Translations under genes and position numbers: made by a program
Shown here: positions 1 to 8,250 of the stretch, piece after piece
Numbering within the stretch: position 1 is the first letter of the stretch
Layout: each line of letters begins with the position of its first letter
The notes under the pieces: generated by a model
What the model was told of the DNA's origin: nothing
The model's input: the letters and a program-made list of their open reading frames with translations, nothing else
The model's database searches: none
Assembly: GCA_014379045.1 (NCBI GenBank)
Contig: JACMMK010000255.1
Location: forward strand, 1-20,791
DNA: 20,791 bases
Direction of reading: 5' to 3'
Origin: Burkholderiales bacterium
GTDB taxonomy: Bacteria > Pseudomonadota > Gammaproteobacteria > Burkholderiales > CAIKXV01

Positions 1-774
1 CGCCTCGGCGTTGCTCACCACCGGCACCCGTTCAGCACGCGGCAGGTTCTGGTTGAGCCAACGCACGCACTGGCCAAGGCTCTGGCTATGCGAATAGACG
101 CGTTCGACGCTCGCCAGCCCCGCTTCGTTCGACATCAGGCAATGGTGGATCGGCAACAGCACTTCGCCGGTCACGGTGAGCGGGGTCGCGAGCAGCAGGT
201 CGAGCGTGCGACCCACCGCGCCTTCGGTCGAGTTCTCGACCGGCACCACGCCATAGTGGGCGCTGCCGGCTTCGACCTCGCGAAACACGTCGTCGAACGT
301 CGCGCAGGCATGGCGCGCGACCAGTGCACCGAACTGGCGCACGACCGCGTCCTCGCTGTAGGTGCCAGGCGGACCGAGATAGGCGACGGTGAGCGGCGCT
401 TCGAGCGCGCGGCAGGCGCCCATGATCTCGATGAACACCTGCCGCAGATGCGCATCGGGGAGCGGACCGTCGTTGGCTGCGGCAAGGCGGTCGAGCACCT
501 GCGCTTCCCGCTCCGGCCGATAGACCGGCCCGCGACCTTTCAGGTGCCCGATGTCGGCGCAGATCTGCGCGCGTTCATTCAGCAGACCGAGCAGCTTCGA
601 GTCGATGGCATCGATGCCCGCGCGTAGCCGGGCCAGTGCGTCAGTGTCTTCGCCTGCCACGGACGCCGCGCCGGGCGCGGGATTCGACCCAGCATCCGAC
701 CCCATGCTCGCGGCCGCGTCCGCGACGACCGCCGGGACGGATTCAGCAGGGCGTTCGCTGCGGGACGCGCTCAT
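1..774 (-). CDS. pheA: Bifunctional chorismate mutase/prephenate dehydratase (P-protein), C-terminus outside window
   Basis: This gene should convert chorismate to prephenate and then to phenylpyruvate, the committed branch to phenylalanine, in the cytoplasm. The 258 visible codons read without interruption to the window edge. Residues about 45-125 form the AroQ-type chorismate mutase helix bundle (R51, K79 in HLKG, and YRPERE at 85-90). From about residue 128 the prephenate dehydratase domain begins with VAYLGPPGTYSEDA and contains the conserved VENSTEG (179-185), which carries the catalytic threonine. The rest of the dehydratase domain and the regulatory ACT domain lie outside. The ATG at 774 is preceded by GAGG at a suitable distance. 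It gives an Ala/Ser-rich N-terminal extension of about 45 residues before the mutase domain, longer than in many homologues. The gene follows serC after 89 bp and is probably in the gyrA-serC operon. The identification is from motifs and context; the family is clear. Confidence 0.95.
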   Translation of the reverse strand, partial: MSASRSERPAESVPAVVADAAASMGSDAGSNPAPGAASVAGEDTDALARLRAGIDAIDSKLLGLLNERAQICADIGHLKGRGPVYRPEREAQVLDRLAAANDGPLPDAHLRQVFIEIMGACRALEAPLTVAYLGPPGTYSEDAVVRQFGALVARHACATFDDVFREVEAGSAHYGVVPVENSTEGAVGRTLDLLLATPLTVTGEVLLPIHHCLMSNEAGLASVERVYSHSQSLGQCVRWLNQNLPRAERVPVVSNAEA

Positions 775-863
775 CGCAACCTCGATCCTTTTCCGAATTC
801 TAACCGGCACGCCAGCCGTTCGTCGAACTGCGCCCGAACGTTCCGACCACACCTTCAGCACCT

Positions 864-1946
864 TCAACCGTGGCGGCGTTCGAACTCGCGCATGAACTGG
901 ACGAGCGCCTCGACCCCGGCGCGCGGCATCGCATTGTAGAGCGAGGCGCGCATGCCGCCGACCGATCGGTGTCCCTTCAACTGCTGCATGCCGAGGGCCT
1001 GCGCCTCATCGAGGAACAGCGGATCGAGCTTCGCATCGCCGAGCGTGAACGGCACGTTCATCAGCGACCGGTCTTCGACCGCCACCGGGCACCGATAGAA
1101 CTCGGTCGCGTCGAACAGCTCGTACAACAGCATGGCCTTGTCGCGATTGCGCCGTTCGATCTCGGCGAGCCCGCCCAGCGCTTCGAGCCAGTCGAACACG
1201 AGCCCTGCGATATAGATCGCCCAGGTGGGCGGGGTGTTGAACATCGATTCGCTCTGCGCCTGCACCGCGTAATCGAGCATCGCGGGTGTGGACGGATCGG
1301 CGCGGCCGAGCAGGTCATCGCGCACGATCACCACGGTCACCCCGGCCGGGCCGATGTTCTTCTGTGCGCCGGCGTAGATCACCCCGAAGCGCGCCACATC
1401 GAGCGGCTTCGACAGGATGTCCGATGACATGTCGCAGACGAGCGGCACCTGACCTGAATCCGGCACGTGATGGAACTGCACGCCGCCGATCGTCTCGTTC
1501 GACGTGTAATGCAGATAGCTCGCGGCCGGATCGCAGCGCCAGCCGGCACGCGCCGGAATGGAGGTGAACTTCGTGTCGGCCGACGACGCGACGACGTTGA
1601 CCGGTCCCGACTTGCGTGCCTCGTCGATGGCCTTCCTCGACCACTGCCCGGTATCGAGGTAGTCGACGCTCGCCCCCGCGCGACGGAGATTGATCGGCAC
1701 CATCGCGAACTGCAGCGTCGCGCCGCCCTGAAGGAACAGCACGCGATAGTTCGACGGTATCGCGAGCAGTGCGCGCAGTCGCGCCTCTGCGTGCTGAGCG
1801 ATCTCGATGAACTCGTCGCTGCGGTGGCTCATCTCCATCACCGACAGCCCGCGCCCGCGCCAACTCGACATTTCGACTGCCGCGCGTTCCAGCACCGGCT
1901 CCGGCATCACGCCGGGACCCGCACTGAAATTGAACACGCGGTTCAC
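864..1946 (-). CDS. serC: Phosphoserine aminotransferase
   Basis: SerC is a PLP enzyme that transaminates 3-phosphohydroxypyruvate to phosphoserine in serine synthesis; it also serves pyridoxal phosphate synthesis. The 360-residue length is normal for the family. The N-terminus has the typical VFNFSAGPGVMPEPVLE. GGATLQFAMVPINL (about 74-87) is a phosphate/cofactor-binding segment, and the PLP lysine is K196 in YAGAQKNIGPAGV. C-terminal GHRSVGGMRASLYNAM is also family-typical. The start is a GTG whose last two bases overlap the gyrA TGA stop (GTGA), so translation is probably coupled to gyrA. pheA follows 89 bp downstream. gyrA-serC-pheA is a well known order in Burkholderiales, which supports the call. 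Confidence 0.97.
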   Translation of the reverse strand: MNRVFNFSAGPGVMPEPVLERAAVEMSSWRGRGLSVMEMSHRSDEFIEIAQHAEARLRALLAIPSNYRVLFLQGGATLQFAMVPINLRRAGASVDYLDTGQWSRKAIDEARKSGPVNVVASSADTKFTSIPARAGWRCDPAASYLHYTSNETIGGVQFHHVPDSGQVPLVCDMSSDILSKPLDVARFGVIYAGAQKNIGPAGVTVVIVRDDLLGRADPSTPAMLDYAVQAQSESMFNTPPTWAIYIAGLVFDWLEALGGLAEIERRNRDKAMLLYELFDATEFYRCPVAVEDRSLMNVPFTLGDAKLDPLFLDEAQALGMQQLKGHRSVGGMRASLYNAMPRAGVEALVQFMREFERRHG

Positions 1947-4753
1947 TGAATCGGACCGCGACCGCCGCCGCCGACCTTGCCCCCGCCGCTGTCGTCGGGC
2001 CCGTCGTCGCCATCGTTGTCGTCGCCGTCGTCCCGAATGTCGCCGTCGTCTGCGCCGGCATCGGTGCCGTGCAGATCGTGACCGATGCCGTTCGCGCTGC
2101 CGTTCGTCGTCCCGTTCGTCGCAATGCCCGAAGCCGCGCCGCCGACCGAGCCGTCCGGGCCGGCGTCGGGGAACGAATGTCCGTTGCCGTTGCCGTTGCC
2201 ATTGCTCTCATCGTCGGTTTCGACCACGGGCTCGAGCCCCGCCAGTCGTTCACCGGCGTCGAGCGCGATGAGCGTCACGCCCTGCGTTGAGCGCCCCATC
2301 TCGCGGATCTCGGACACACGGGTGCGGATCAAGACCCCGCCGGTGGTGATCAGTATGATCTGGTCGGACGGGGCAACGAGCTTCGCTGCGACGACGCGGC
2401 CGTTGCGCTCGCTCGGCTGGATCGAGATCATTCCCTGCGAGCCGCGACCGTGTCGGGTGTATTCGACGACAGGGGAGCGCTTGCCATAGCCGTTCTCGGT
2501 TGCGATCAACACCGATTGTCCGTTCGCCTCGTCGGCGACCAGCAGCGAGATCACGCGCTGGCCGGGCGGCAGGCGCATGCCGCGCACGCCGCGCGCGGTG
2601 CGTCCCATCGGACGCACGTCGCGTTCGTCGAAGCGGACCGCTTTCGCGCCGTCGGAGAACAGCATCACATCCTGGGTGCCTGCGGTGAGCGCGACGCCGA
2701 TCAGGAAATCGTCGGGATCCAGATCGATCGCGATGATGCCCGAGGTGCGCGGACGCGAAAACTCCGACAACGGCGTCTTCTTCACCGTGCCATCGGCCGT
2801 TGCCATGATCACGAAGCGGTGATCGTCGAATGCCTTCACCGGCAGGATCGCATTGATCTTCTCGCCCTCGGCGAGCGGCAGCAGGTTGACGATCGGCCGG
2901 CCGCGACTCGCCCGCCCACCCTGTGGCACGTTGTAGACCTTGATCCAGTAGACGCGACCGCGGCTCGAGAAGCACAGGATGTAGTCGTGCGTGTGCGCGA
3001 CGAACAGCTTCTCGATGAAGTCGTCTTCCTTCGTACCCGTCGCCTGCCGGCCGCGACCGCCGCGTTTCTGCGCCTGGTAGTCGGCCACCGGCTGCGACTT
3101 CATGTAGCCGCCGTGCGACAGCGTGACCACGACATCTTCCGGCGTGATCAGGTCTTCCATGTTCACGTCTTCGGCGTGCTGCACGATCTCGCTGCGCCGC
3201 GCGTCGCCGAACTGCGCGCTGATCGCCGTCAGTTCGTCGCCGATGATCTGCGTCACCCGCTCGGGCCGCGCGAGGATATCGAGCAGATCGGCGATACGTG
3301 CCATCACCTCGTGGTACTCGGTGGTGATCTTGTCCTGTTCCAGTGCAGTCAGGCGCTGCAGACGCATGTCGAGAATCGCCTGCGCCTGCGTTTCGGACAG
3401 GCGATAGCCTTGGACCTGCAGACCGAGTTCCTCGTCCAGGCCGTCGGGCCGCGAGGCAGTGGAGCCTCCCAGCGCGCGCGCAAGCATCTCTTCGACGACC
3501 TGGGAGCGCCAGGTGCGTGTCATCAACGCGCTTCGCGCCTCGGCGGGCGACGTGGCTGCCTTGATCAGCGCGATCACCTCGTCGATGTTCGACATCGCCA
3601 CCGCCAGACCCTCGAGCACGTGACCACGCTCGCGCGCACGCTTCAGGTCATAGACGGTACGCCGGACCACGACCTCGCGCCGATGCCGCAGGAAGGCATC
3701 GAGCATCTGGCGCACGTTGAGCAGGCGCGGCTGCCCGTCCATCAGCGCGACCATGTTGACGCCGAAGCTGTCCTGGAGCTGGGTTTCTTTGTACAGATGG
3801 TTCAGCACCACTTCCGGCACTTCGCCGCGCTTGAGTTCGATCACCGCGCGCATGCCGGACTTGTCCGACTCATCGCGGATCTCGGAAATACCCTCCAGGC
3901 GTTTCTCGCGGACGAGTTCACCGACGCGCACCAGCAGGTGCGCCTTGTTCACCTGGTACGGTAACTCGTCGATGATGATCGCCTGGCGCTGACCGCGATC
4001 GATATCCTCGAAATGGGTCCGGCCGCGAATCACGACGCGTCCGCGCCCGGTGCGATACGCCTCGCGAATTCCGGACATGCCGTAAAGGATTCCCCCGGTC
4101 GGAAAATCCGGCGCCGGCAGGTGCTCCATCAGCGCCTCGATCTCGATCGACGGATTCGCGAGCAGGGCCAGGCAGGCGGCAACCACCTCGCGCAGATTGT
4201 GCGGTGGAATATTGGTCGCCATGCCGACCGCGATCCCCGACGAGCCATTGATCAGCAGGTTCGGCACCTTTGCCGGCAGGATCAGCGGTTCATGCTCCGA
4301 GCCGTCGTAGTTGGGCCCGAAGTTGACCGTCTCCTTGTCGAGATCGGCGAGCAGTTCATGTGCGATCCGCGACATCCGGATCTCGGTGTAGCGCATGGCC
4401 GCCGCGTTGTCGCCGTCGACCGATCCGAAATTGCCCTGACCGTCGACGAGTGGATAGCGCAGCGAAAACGGCTGCGCCATGCGCACGATCGTGTCGTAGA
4501 CGGCGGAATCGCCGTGCGGGTGATACTTGCCGATCACATCGCCGACGATACGCGCCGATTTCTTGTAAGGCCGGTTCCAGTCGTTCGACAACTCGTGCAT
4601 CGCGAAAAGCACGCGCCGGTGCACGGGTTTCAGGCCATCGCGCACGTCGGGCAGCGCCCGCCCGACGATGACGCTCATCGCGTAGTCGAGATACGACCGG
4701 CGCATCTCTTCTTCGAGACTGACTGGGACGGTTTCCTTGGCGAATTGATCCAT
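1943..4753 (-). CDS. gyrA: DNA gyrase subunit A, with an unusual Asn/Gly/Asp-rich C-terminal tail
   Basis: This is the breakage-reunion subunit of DNA gyrase, acting with GyrB as A2B2 to introduce negative supercoils. The 936 residues begin MDQFAKETVPVSLEEEMRRS. Catalytic Tyr122 lies in AMRYTE, and the quinolone-determining region has Ser83 and Asp87 in HPHGDSAVYDT, the susceptible-type residues in E. coli numbering. The GyrA box of the C-terminal beta-pinwheel is present as QKRGGRG. The pinwheel ends near ALDAGERLAGLEPVVET. About 90 further residues form a low-complexity tail: an (Asn-Gly)n run, then Asp/Gly-rich sequence ending GGGGRGPIQ. E. coli GyrA also has an acidic tail, but this one is longer and differently composed. 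No good Shine-Dalgarno is visible before the ATG. The stop overlaps the serC start. Confidence 0.98.
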   Translation of the reverse strand: MDQFAKETVPVSLEEEMRRSYLDYAMSVIVGRALPDVRDGLKPVHRRVLFAMHELSNDWNRPYKKSARIVGDVIGKYHPHGDSAVYDTIVRMAQPFSLRYPLVDGQGNFGSVDGDNAAAMRYTEIRMSRIAHELLADLDKETVNFGPNYDGSEHEPLILPAKVPNLLINGSSGIAVGMATNIPPHNLREVVAACLALLANPSIEIEALMEHLPAPDFPTGGILYGMSGIREAYRTGRGRVVIRGRTHFEDIDRGQRQAIIIDELPYQVNKAHLLVRVGELVREKRLEGISEIRDESDKSGMRAVIELKRGEVPEVVLNHLYKETQLQDSFGVNMVALMDGQPRLLNVRQMLDAFLRHRREVVVRRTVYDLKRARERGHVLEGLAVAMSNIDEVIALIKAATSPAEARSALMTRTWRSQVVEEMLARALGGSTASRPDGLDEELGLQVQGYRLSETQAQAILDMRLQRLTALEQDKITTEYHEVMARIADLLDILARPERVTQIIGDELTAISAQFGDARRSEIVQHAEDVNMEDLITPEDVVVTLSHGGYMKSQPVADYQAQKRGGRGRQATGTKEDDFIEKLFVAHTHDYILCFSSRGRVYWIKVYNVPQGGRASRGRPIVNLLPLAEGEKINAILPVKAFDDHRFVIMATADGTVKKTPLSEFSRPRTSGIIAIDLDPDDFLIGVALTAGTQDVMLFSDGAKAVRFDERDVRPMGRTARGVRGMRLPPGQRVISLLVADEANGQSVLIATENGYGKRSPVVEYTRHGRGSQGMISIQPSERNGRVVAAKLVAPSDQIILITTGGVLIRTRVSEIREMGRSTQGVTLIALDAGERLAGLEPVVETDDESNGNGNGNGHSFPDAGPDGSVGGAASGIATNGTTNGSANGIGHDLHGTDAGADDGDIRDDGDDNDGDDGPDDSGGGKVGGGGRGPIQ
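2181..2204. repeat. In-frame hexanucleotide tandem repeat in the gyrA tail
   Basis: Three copies of CCGTTG (plus-strand reading) are followed by a degenerate fourth, CCATTG. On the gyrA strand they encode alternating Asn and Gly. Because the unit is six bases, changes in copy number would keep the reading frame and alter only tail length. More degenerate GTCGTC/GCCGTC-type repeats occur between about 1985 and 2060, encoding the Asp/Gly part of the tail. Confidence 0.8.
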
Positions 4754-4860
4754 CTAGGGGCGGGTGGGGTCGCAGGTGAAGAGCAGCGGTTGCGGGGCAG
4801 TGGCCGTGCCGTGAAGCGAGGCGGACGCGAGGCCGGAGCCACTGCGAAGTAAAGCCCGCG

Positions 4861-4866
4861 ATTCTA
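4861..4866 (-). promoter_or_regulatory. Possible -10 element of the gyrA operon promoter
   Basis: On the minus strand TAGAAT (5 of 6 matches to TATAAT) lies about 108 bp upstream of the gyrA ATG. No convincing -35 is seen at 16-18 bp, so this is only a candidate. The remainder of the 415-bp gyrA-ompA intergenic region (4754-5168) shows no gene that can be supported. Confidence 0.3.
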
Positions 4867-4955
4867 TCATCTGCCGAAGGCGGACCTTTCCCCAGCGCAC
4901 CCGGGCCGTGTGCAGCGGCACCCACGCAATGACGGTCCGCTTCACCCAGTGTGTT

Positions 4956-4985
4956 GCGTCCGCGCCACAAATCTCCCTACAATCC
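4956..4985 (+). promoter_or_regulatory. Possible sigma70-type promoter of ompA
   Basis: TTGCGT (4956-4961) and TACAAT (4980-4985) are separated by 18 bp. If used, transcription would start near 4992 and leave a leader of roughly 175 nt before the ompA GTG. The leader contains a small hairpin, GGACC-CTG-GGTCC, at about 5035-5047. Long leaders are common for outer-membrane protein mRNAs controlled after transcription, but that role is inferred here. Confidence 0.4.
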
Positions 4986-5156
4986 GCCAGCTTTCTGGGG
5001 TTTATGAGGAAAGCCGGCTATCGTTGGGCGCCAAGGACCCTGGGTCCGCGTGTTAGACTTCAGTCGTTGAATTTTGTTGCCCGAACTGTTGTTGCCGGGT
5101 CGCGACACTTCGGCAAAAATCCCCTGCTTTTTTGGAATACTTCGCCTCGTAAGAAT

Positions 5157-5163
5157 AAGGAGG
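5157..5163 (+). promoter_or_regulatory. Strong ribosome-binding site that sets the ompA start
   Basis: AAGGAGG is a near-perfect Shine-Dalgarno, 5 nt before GTG at 5169. It decides in favour of this GTG over the open frame running upstream to 4908. The nearby ATG at 5179 is in another frame and stops after two codons. Confidence 0.85.
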
Positions 5164-5168
5164 AAGTC

Positions 5169-5957
5169 GTGGAGCACAATGAATTGATCAAGAATCGAAT
5201 CCTCAGCGGCCTGAATGTCTCTGCCGCGGCAATGATGATGACCGCCGGCTTTGCGATGGCCCAGACCGACCGGGGCGCTTACCTGATCGATCAGACCGGC
5301 ATTGCCGTGCGCGCCGCGAACTACGGCACCTGCGTACGCACGAGCACGTGGACGCCCGCCCAGGCAACGGAACAGTGCGATCCCGACCTCTTGCCCAAGA
5401 AAGTCGTCCCGCCCAAGCCGCCGGTGCCGCCGGTCGTGCCGCCGAAGATGGACGCGCCGCCGCCGCCCAAGAAGGCCGCCGAAGAGAAGAAGCCGGGCAA
5501 GCCCGCCACCCTTCCCTTCGAACAGCGTGTGGACGTGCCGTTCGAGTTCGCCAAATCGGATCTGACTGCCGATGGCCGTGGCGCACTGGACGAGCTGTTC
5601 AAGGAACTGAAAAAGGGTCCGGTCACGATGAACGTCGTGATCGTCACCGGCCACACCGACAAGATCGGCAGCGCGGCGTACAACAAGAAGCTGTCCGAGT
5701 CGCGTGCGCAGGTGGTTCGTGACTTCCTGATCAATTCGGGCGGTCTCGATCCGAAGCTGATCTTCTGGGAAGGTGTGGGCCCGCGGCAACCGGTCAACGT
5801 GACCAAGTTCTGCGACGCCAAGATGAACCGCAAGCAGCTGATCGACTGTCTGGCCCCGAACCGTCGTACTACGGTCGAAGTGACCGGGACGCGTCCGAAG
5901 CCGGCACCGAAACCCGCTCCCGAGAAGCCCGTGGAAAAAGCACCAGAGAAGATGTAA
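5169..5957 (+). CDS. ompA: OmpA-family outer-membrane/peptidoglycan-binding protein
   Basis: A 262-residue protein that probably links the outer membrane to peptidoglycan. It starts at GTG with a strong ribosome-binding site. Residues 1-31 look like a signal peptide with a hydrophobic core and cleavage after AGFAMA, before QTDRG. The short N-terminal region, with two Cys around TCVRTSTWTPAQATEQCDP, is the type seen in betaproteobacterial OmpA proteins and is not an eight-stranded barrel. A Pro/Lys-rich linker (about residues 75-115) follows, then an OmpA C-terminal domain with FEFAKSDLTADGRGALDEL, TGHTDKIGSAAYNKKLSESR (the Asp and Arg that contact diaminopimelate) and GVGPRQP. A second Cys pair occurs near the end (KFCDAKMNRKQLIDC). 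The C-terminal tail is again rich in Pro, Lys and Glu. The gene stands alone, followed by a terminator. Confidence 0.93.
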   Translation: MEHNELIKNRILSGLNVSAAAMMMTAGFAMAQTDRGAYLIDQTGIAVRAANYGTCVRTSTWTPAQATEQCDPDLLPKKVVPPKPPVPPVVPPKMDAPPPPKKAAEEKKPGKPATLPFEQRVDVPFEFAKSDLTADGRGALDELFKELKKGPVTMNVVIVTGHTDKIGSAAYNKKLSESRAQVVRDFLINSGGLDPKLIFWEGVGPRQPVNVTKFCDAKMNRKQLIDCLAPNRRTTVEVTGTRPKPAPKPAPEKPVEKAPEKM

Positions 5958-5973
5958 CTCGCGCCGCTTCGAG

Positions 5974-6003
5974 AAGCCCTGCACCCCGGTGCAGGGCTTT
6001 TTT
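5974..6003 (+). terminator. Rho-independent terminator of ompA
   Basis: A perfect 12-bp stem, AAGCCCTGCACC paired with GGTGCAGGGCTT around a CC loop, is followed by a run of T. It begins 17 bp after the ompA stop. Confidence 0.93.
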
Positions 6004-6085
6004 CATTTGTAGCGCGGGCTCGCGGGGTCGCTGCCCGGCTGGCACACGATCGCCCCCGCTGTTCGACACCTGATCCTCTCCTCCC

Positions 6086-7444
6086 ATGCACCCGGACGCT
6101 CTACCTCCCGCCCACCCCAAAGCGTCACCCCCGTTCGACCTCGCGCTCGATGCAGCGATGGTCCTGCCGATTCGTCCGGCGAATCGGGTGCTCGCCCGGC
6201 ATACCGTCCTGGTGCATGCGGGCAAGATCGAAGCGATCCTGCCCACGGTCGATACCGACCACTACGACATCCGCGAACGCGTCGATCTGTCGCGCCACCT
6301 GCTGATGCCGGGGCTCGTCAATCTGCATACCCATGCCGCGATGGCGCTGATGCGCGGCCTGGCCGACGACCTGCCGCTGACGCGCTGGCTCGAAGACCAC
6401 ATCTGGCCGACCGAATCGGCGCATGTATCGGCGCGCTTCGTCGAGGACGGCACGCTGCTCGCGTGCGCGGAGATGTTGCGCGGGGGCGTCACCTGCTTCA
6501 ACGACATGTATTTCTACCCCGAGGCGAGCGCGCGCGCAGCGCTGCAGGCAGGCATGCGCGCGAGTCTCGGCATGATCGCGCTCGACTTCCCCACGCCGTA
6601 CGCGACGGACTCACAGGATTACCTGAACAAGGGGCTCGCGTTGCGCGACGGCTTGCGCGGTGAGTCGCTGCTTTCCTTCTGTTTCGCACCGCATGCGCCC
6701 TACACCGTCGGCGACGACACCTTCGGGCGGGTGCTGAACTACGCGCGCGAGCTCGAAACACCGATTCATATCCATCTGCACGAGACGGCGCAGGAGATCA
6801 TCGACAGCGAAGCGGCGTTCGGCATGCGCCCGCTCGCGCGGCTCGACCGGCTCGGGCTGATCGGCGCCGACACGATCGCGGTGCATGCGGTGCACCTCGA
6901 CGATCGCGATGTCGACACGCTGGCCCGACGCGGTGCGCATGTCGCGCACTGCCCATCGTCCAACCTGAAGCTCGCGAGCGGCTTCGCGCCGATCGCGAGG
7001 CTCGTGGCCGCGGGGATCAACGTCGGAATCGGCACCGACAGCGCGGCCAGCAACAACCGGCTCGACTTGTTCACCGAACTCCGACTGGCGTCGCTGCTGG
7101 CCAAGGCAGTCAGTGGCGCTGCGGAAGCGGTCCCGGCGTTCGCCGCCCTCGAGATGGCGACGCTGCGCGGGGCCTGCGCACTCGGACTGGACAATCGCAT
7201 CGGCACGCTGGAACCAGGCAAGTCAGCCGATATCATTGCGCTCGACCTGTCGGCGCTGGAACTCAGCCCGTGCTACGACCCGATCTCGCAGGTCACCTAT
7301 GCCGCGGGCCGCGAACACGTCACCGATGTTTGGGTGGCGGGTGAGCGGCGCGTGGCCGATCGTGCACTGACCTCGGTCGACACGGTTTCGCTGCTCGCGC
7401 GTGTCGGTGAGTGGCGTTCACGGCTTCAGCGAAACGCCGACTGA
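6086..7444 (+). CDS. Amidohydrolase, TRZ/ATZ family: probable S-adenosylhomocysteine/5'-methylthioadenosine deaminase
   Basis: A 452-residue metal-dependent deaminase of the MtaD/SsnA/Trz-Atz branch of the amidohydrolase superfamily. The metal-site HTH motif is at 81-83 (LHTHAAMALMRGL). H230 and E233 lie in IHIHLHETAQE, further histidines in VHAVHLDD (about 267-270), and the metal-binding Asp in GTDSAASNNRLDL (D318). This set and its spacing match the family in which S-adenosylhomocysteine or methylthioadenosine is deaminated to the inosyl form. The ubiG methyltransferase, which releases S-adenosylhomocysteine, starts 101 bp downstream, and this pairing fits by-product removal; that link is inference. 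The ATG at 6086 has only a weak ribosome-binding site. The family N-terminus aligns from about DLALDAAMVLPIRP, so an upstream start is needed. Other nucleoside or triazine substrates cannot be excluded by sequence. Confidence 0.85.
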   Translation: MHPDALPPAHPKASPPFDLALDAAMVLPIRPANRVLARHTVLVHAGKIEAILPTVDTDHYDIRERVDLSRHLLMPGLVNLHTHAAMALMRGLADDLPLTRWLEDHIWPTESAHVSARFVEDGTLLACAEMLRGGVTCFNDMYFYPEASARAALQAGMRASLGMIALDFPTPYATDSQDYLNKGLALRDGLRGESLLSFCFAPHAPYTVGDDTFGRVLNYARELETPIHIHLHETAQEIIDSEAAFGMRPLARLDRLGLIGADTIAVHAVHLDDRDVDTLARRGAHVAHCPSSNLKLASGFAPIARLVAAGINVGIGTDSAASNNRLDLFTELRLASLLAKAVSGAAEAVPAFAALEMATLRGACALGLDNRIGTLEPGKSADIIALDLSALELSPCYDPISQVTYAAGREHVTDVWVAGERRVADRALTSVDTVSLLARVGEWRSRLQRNAD

Positions 7445-7545
7445 ACCTGCGCCCTGACGACGGTCGCTGCAGTTCGCTGCCTAGCGCGTTGCAACGTCAC
7501 ATTGCAGCCGCCATCCCCTCCCCTTTTGCATCGAAGGCAATTTTC

Positions 7546-8250
7546 ATGAGCGTCGCCAACTCCGATCCGGCCGAACTCGCCAAGTTCAACGACCTCGCGC
7601 ATCGCTGGTGGGATCCGAACAGCGAGTTCAAGCCGCTGCACGACATCAATCCGCTGCGCCTCGCGCACATCGATGCACTGGCACCGCTCACCGGGAGGCA
7701 GGTGCTCGACGTCGGTTGCGGTGGCGGCATCCTGGCCGAGGCGATGGCCGAGCGCGGCGCGCAGGGGACCGGCATCGACCTGGGCGAGAAGCCGCTGTCG
7801 GTCGCCAGACTGCACCTGCTCGAGACCGGACGCAGCGTCGAATATCGCGGGATCGGCGCCGAAGCGCTCGCGCGCGAGTCGCCGGGCCGATTCGACGTCA
7901 TCACCTGCATGGAAATGCTCGAACATGTTCCCGACCCCGCGATGACGGTCGCGGCCTGTGCCACGCTCGCGCGCCCCGGAGCCGATCTGTTCTTCTCCAC
8001 GATCAATCGCAATCCGAAGTCGTTTCTGTTCGCGATCGTCGGTGCCGAGTACGTGTTGAACCTGCTGCCGCGCGGCACGCACGAGTATGCGAAGTTCATC
8101 ACGCCTGCCGAGCTCGCGCGGATGTGTCGCGATGCCGGGCTCGACGCCAAGGACGTGACCGGGATGACCTACAACCCGTTGACCAAGGTGTATAGGCTGG
8201 GTCGGGACGCCTCGGTCAACTACATCGTGCACGCGCGCAAGCCCGCATGA
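7546..8250 (+). CDS. ubiG: Ubiquinone biosynthesis O-methyltransferase
   Basis: UbiG performs both SAM-dependent O-methylations of ubiquinone synthesis, at the inner face of the cytoplasmic membrane. The 234 residues starting MSVANSDPAELAKFNDLAH are the normal length. Family markers are FNDLAHRWWDPNSEFKPLH and NPLRL at the N-terminus, the SAM-binding motif VLDVGCGGGILAEAMA (about 53-68), acidic D78 at the end of the next strand, CMEMLEHVPDP, and the C-terminal STINRNPKSFLFAIVGAEY. The ATG at 7546 is chosen because the family begins here and GAAGG lies 8 nt upstream. The same frame is open upstream to 7411, inside the preceding deaminase gene, but that extension has no family resemblance. The stop overlaps the gph start (ATGA), so the two are probably co-translated. 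Confidence 0.96.
   Translation: MSVANSDPAELAKFNDLAHRWWDPNSEFKPLHDINPLRLAHIDALAPLTGRQVLDVGCGGGILAEAMAERGAQGTGIDLGEKPLSVARLHLLETGRSVEYRGIGAEALARESPGRFDVITCMEMLEHVPDPAMTVAACATLARPGADLFFSTINRNPKSFLFAIVGAEYVLNLLPRGTHEYAKFITPAELARMCRDAGLDAKDVTGMTYNPLTKVYRLGRDASVNYIVHARKPA

Noticed and set aside
2450..3964. 504-codon plus-strand open frame antisense to gyrA
   Set aside because: Arg/His/Asp-rich translation without family resemblance, fully opposite a certain gyrA; a GC-rich shadow frame.
4908..5168. N-terminal extension of OmpA from an upstream ATG
   Set aside because: The strong AAGGAGG and the signal peptide both place the start at GTG 5169; the extension covers the likely promoter.
6498..6949. 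Minus-strand open frames opposite the amidohydrolase gene
   Set aside because: Shadow frames with high Arg content; the plus-strand frame carries all metal-binding motifs.
7411..7545. N-terminal extension of UbiG
   Set aside because: Overlaps the end of the deaminase gene and lacks family resemblance; ATG 7546 has a ribosome-binding site and the family start.
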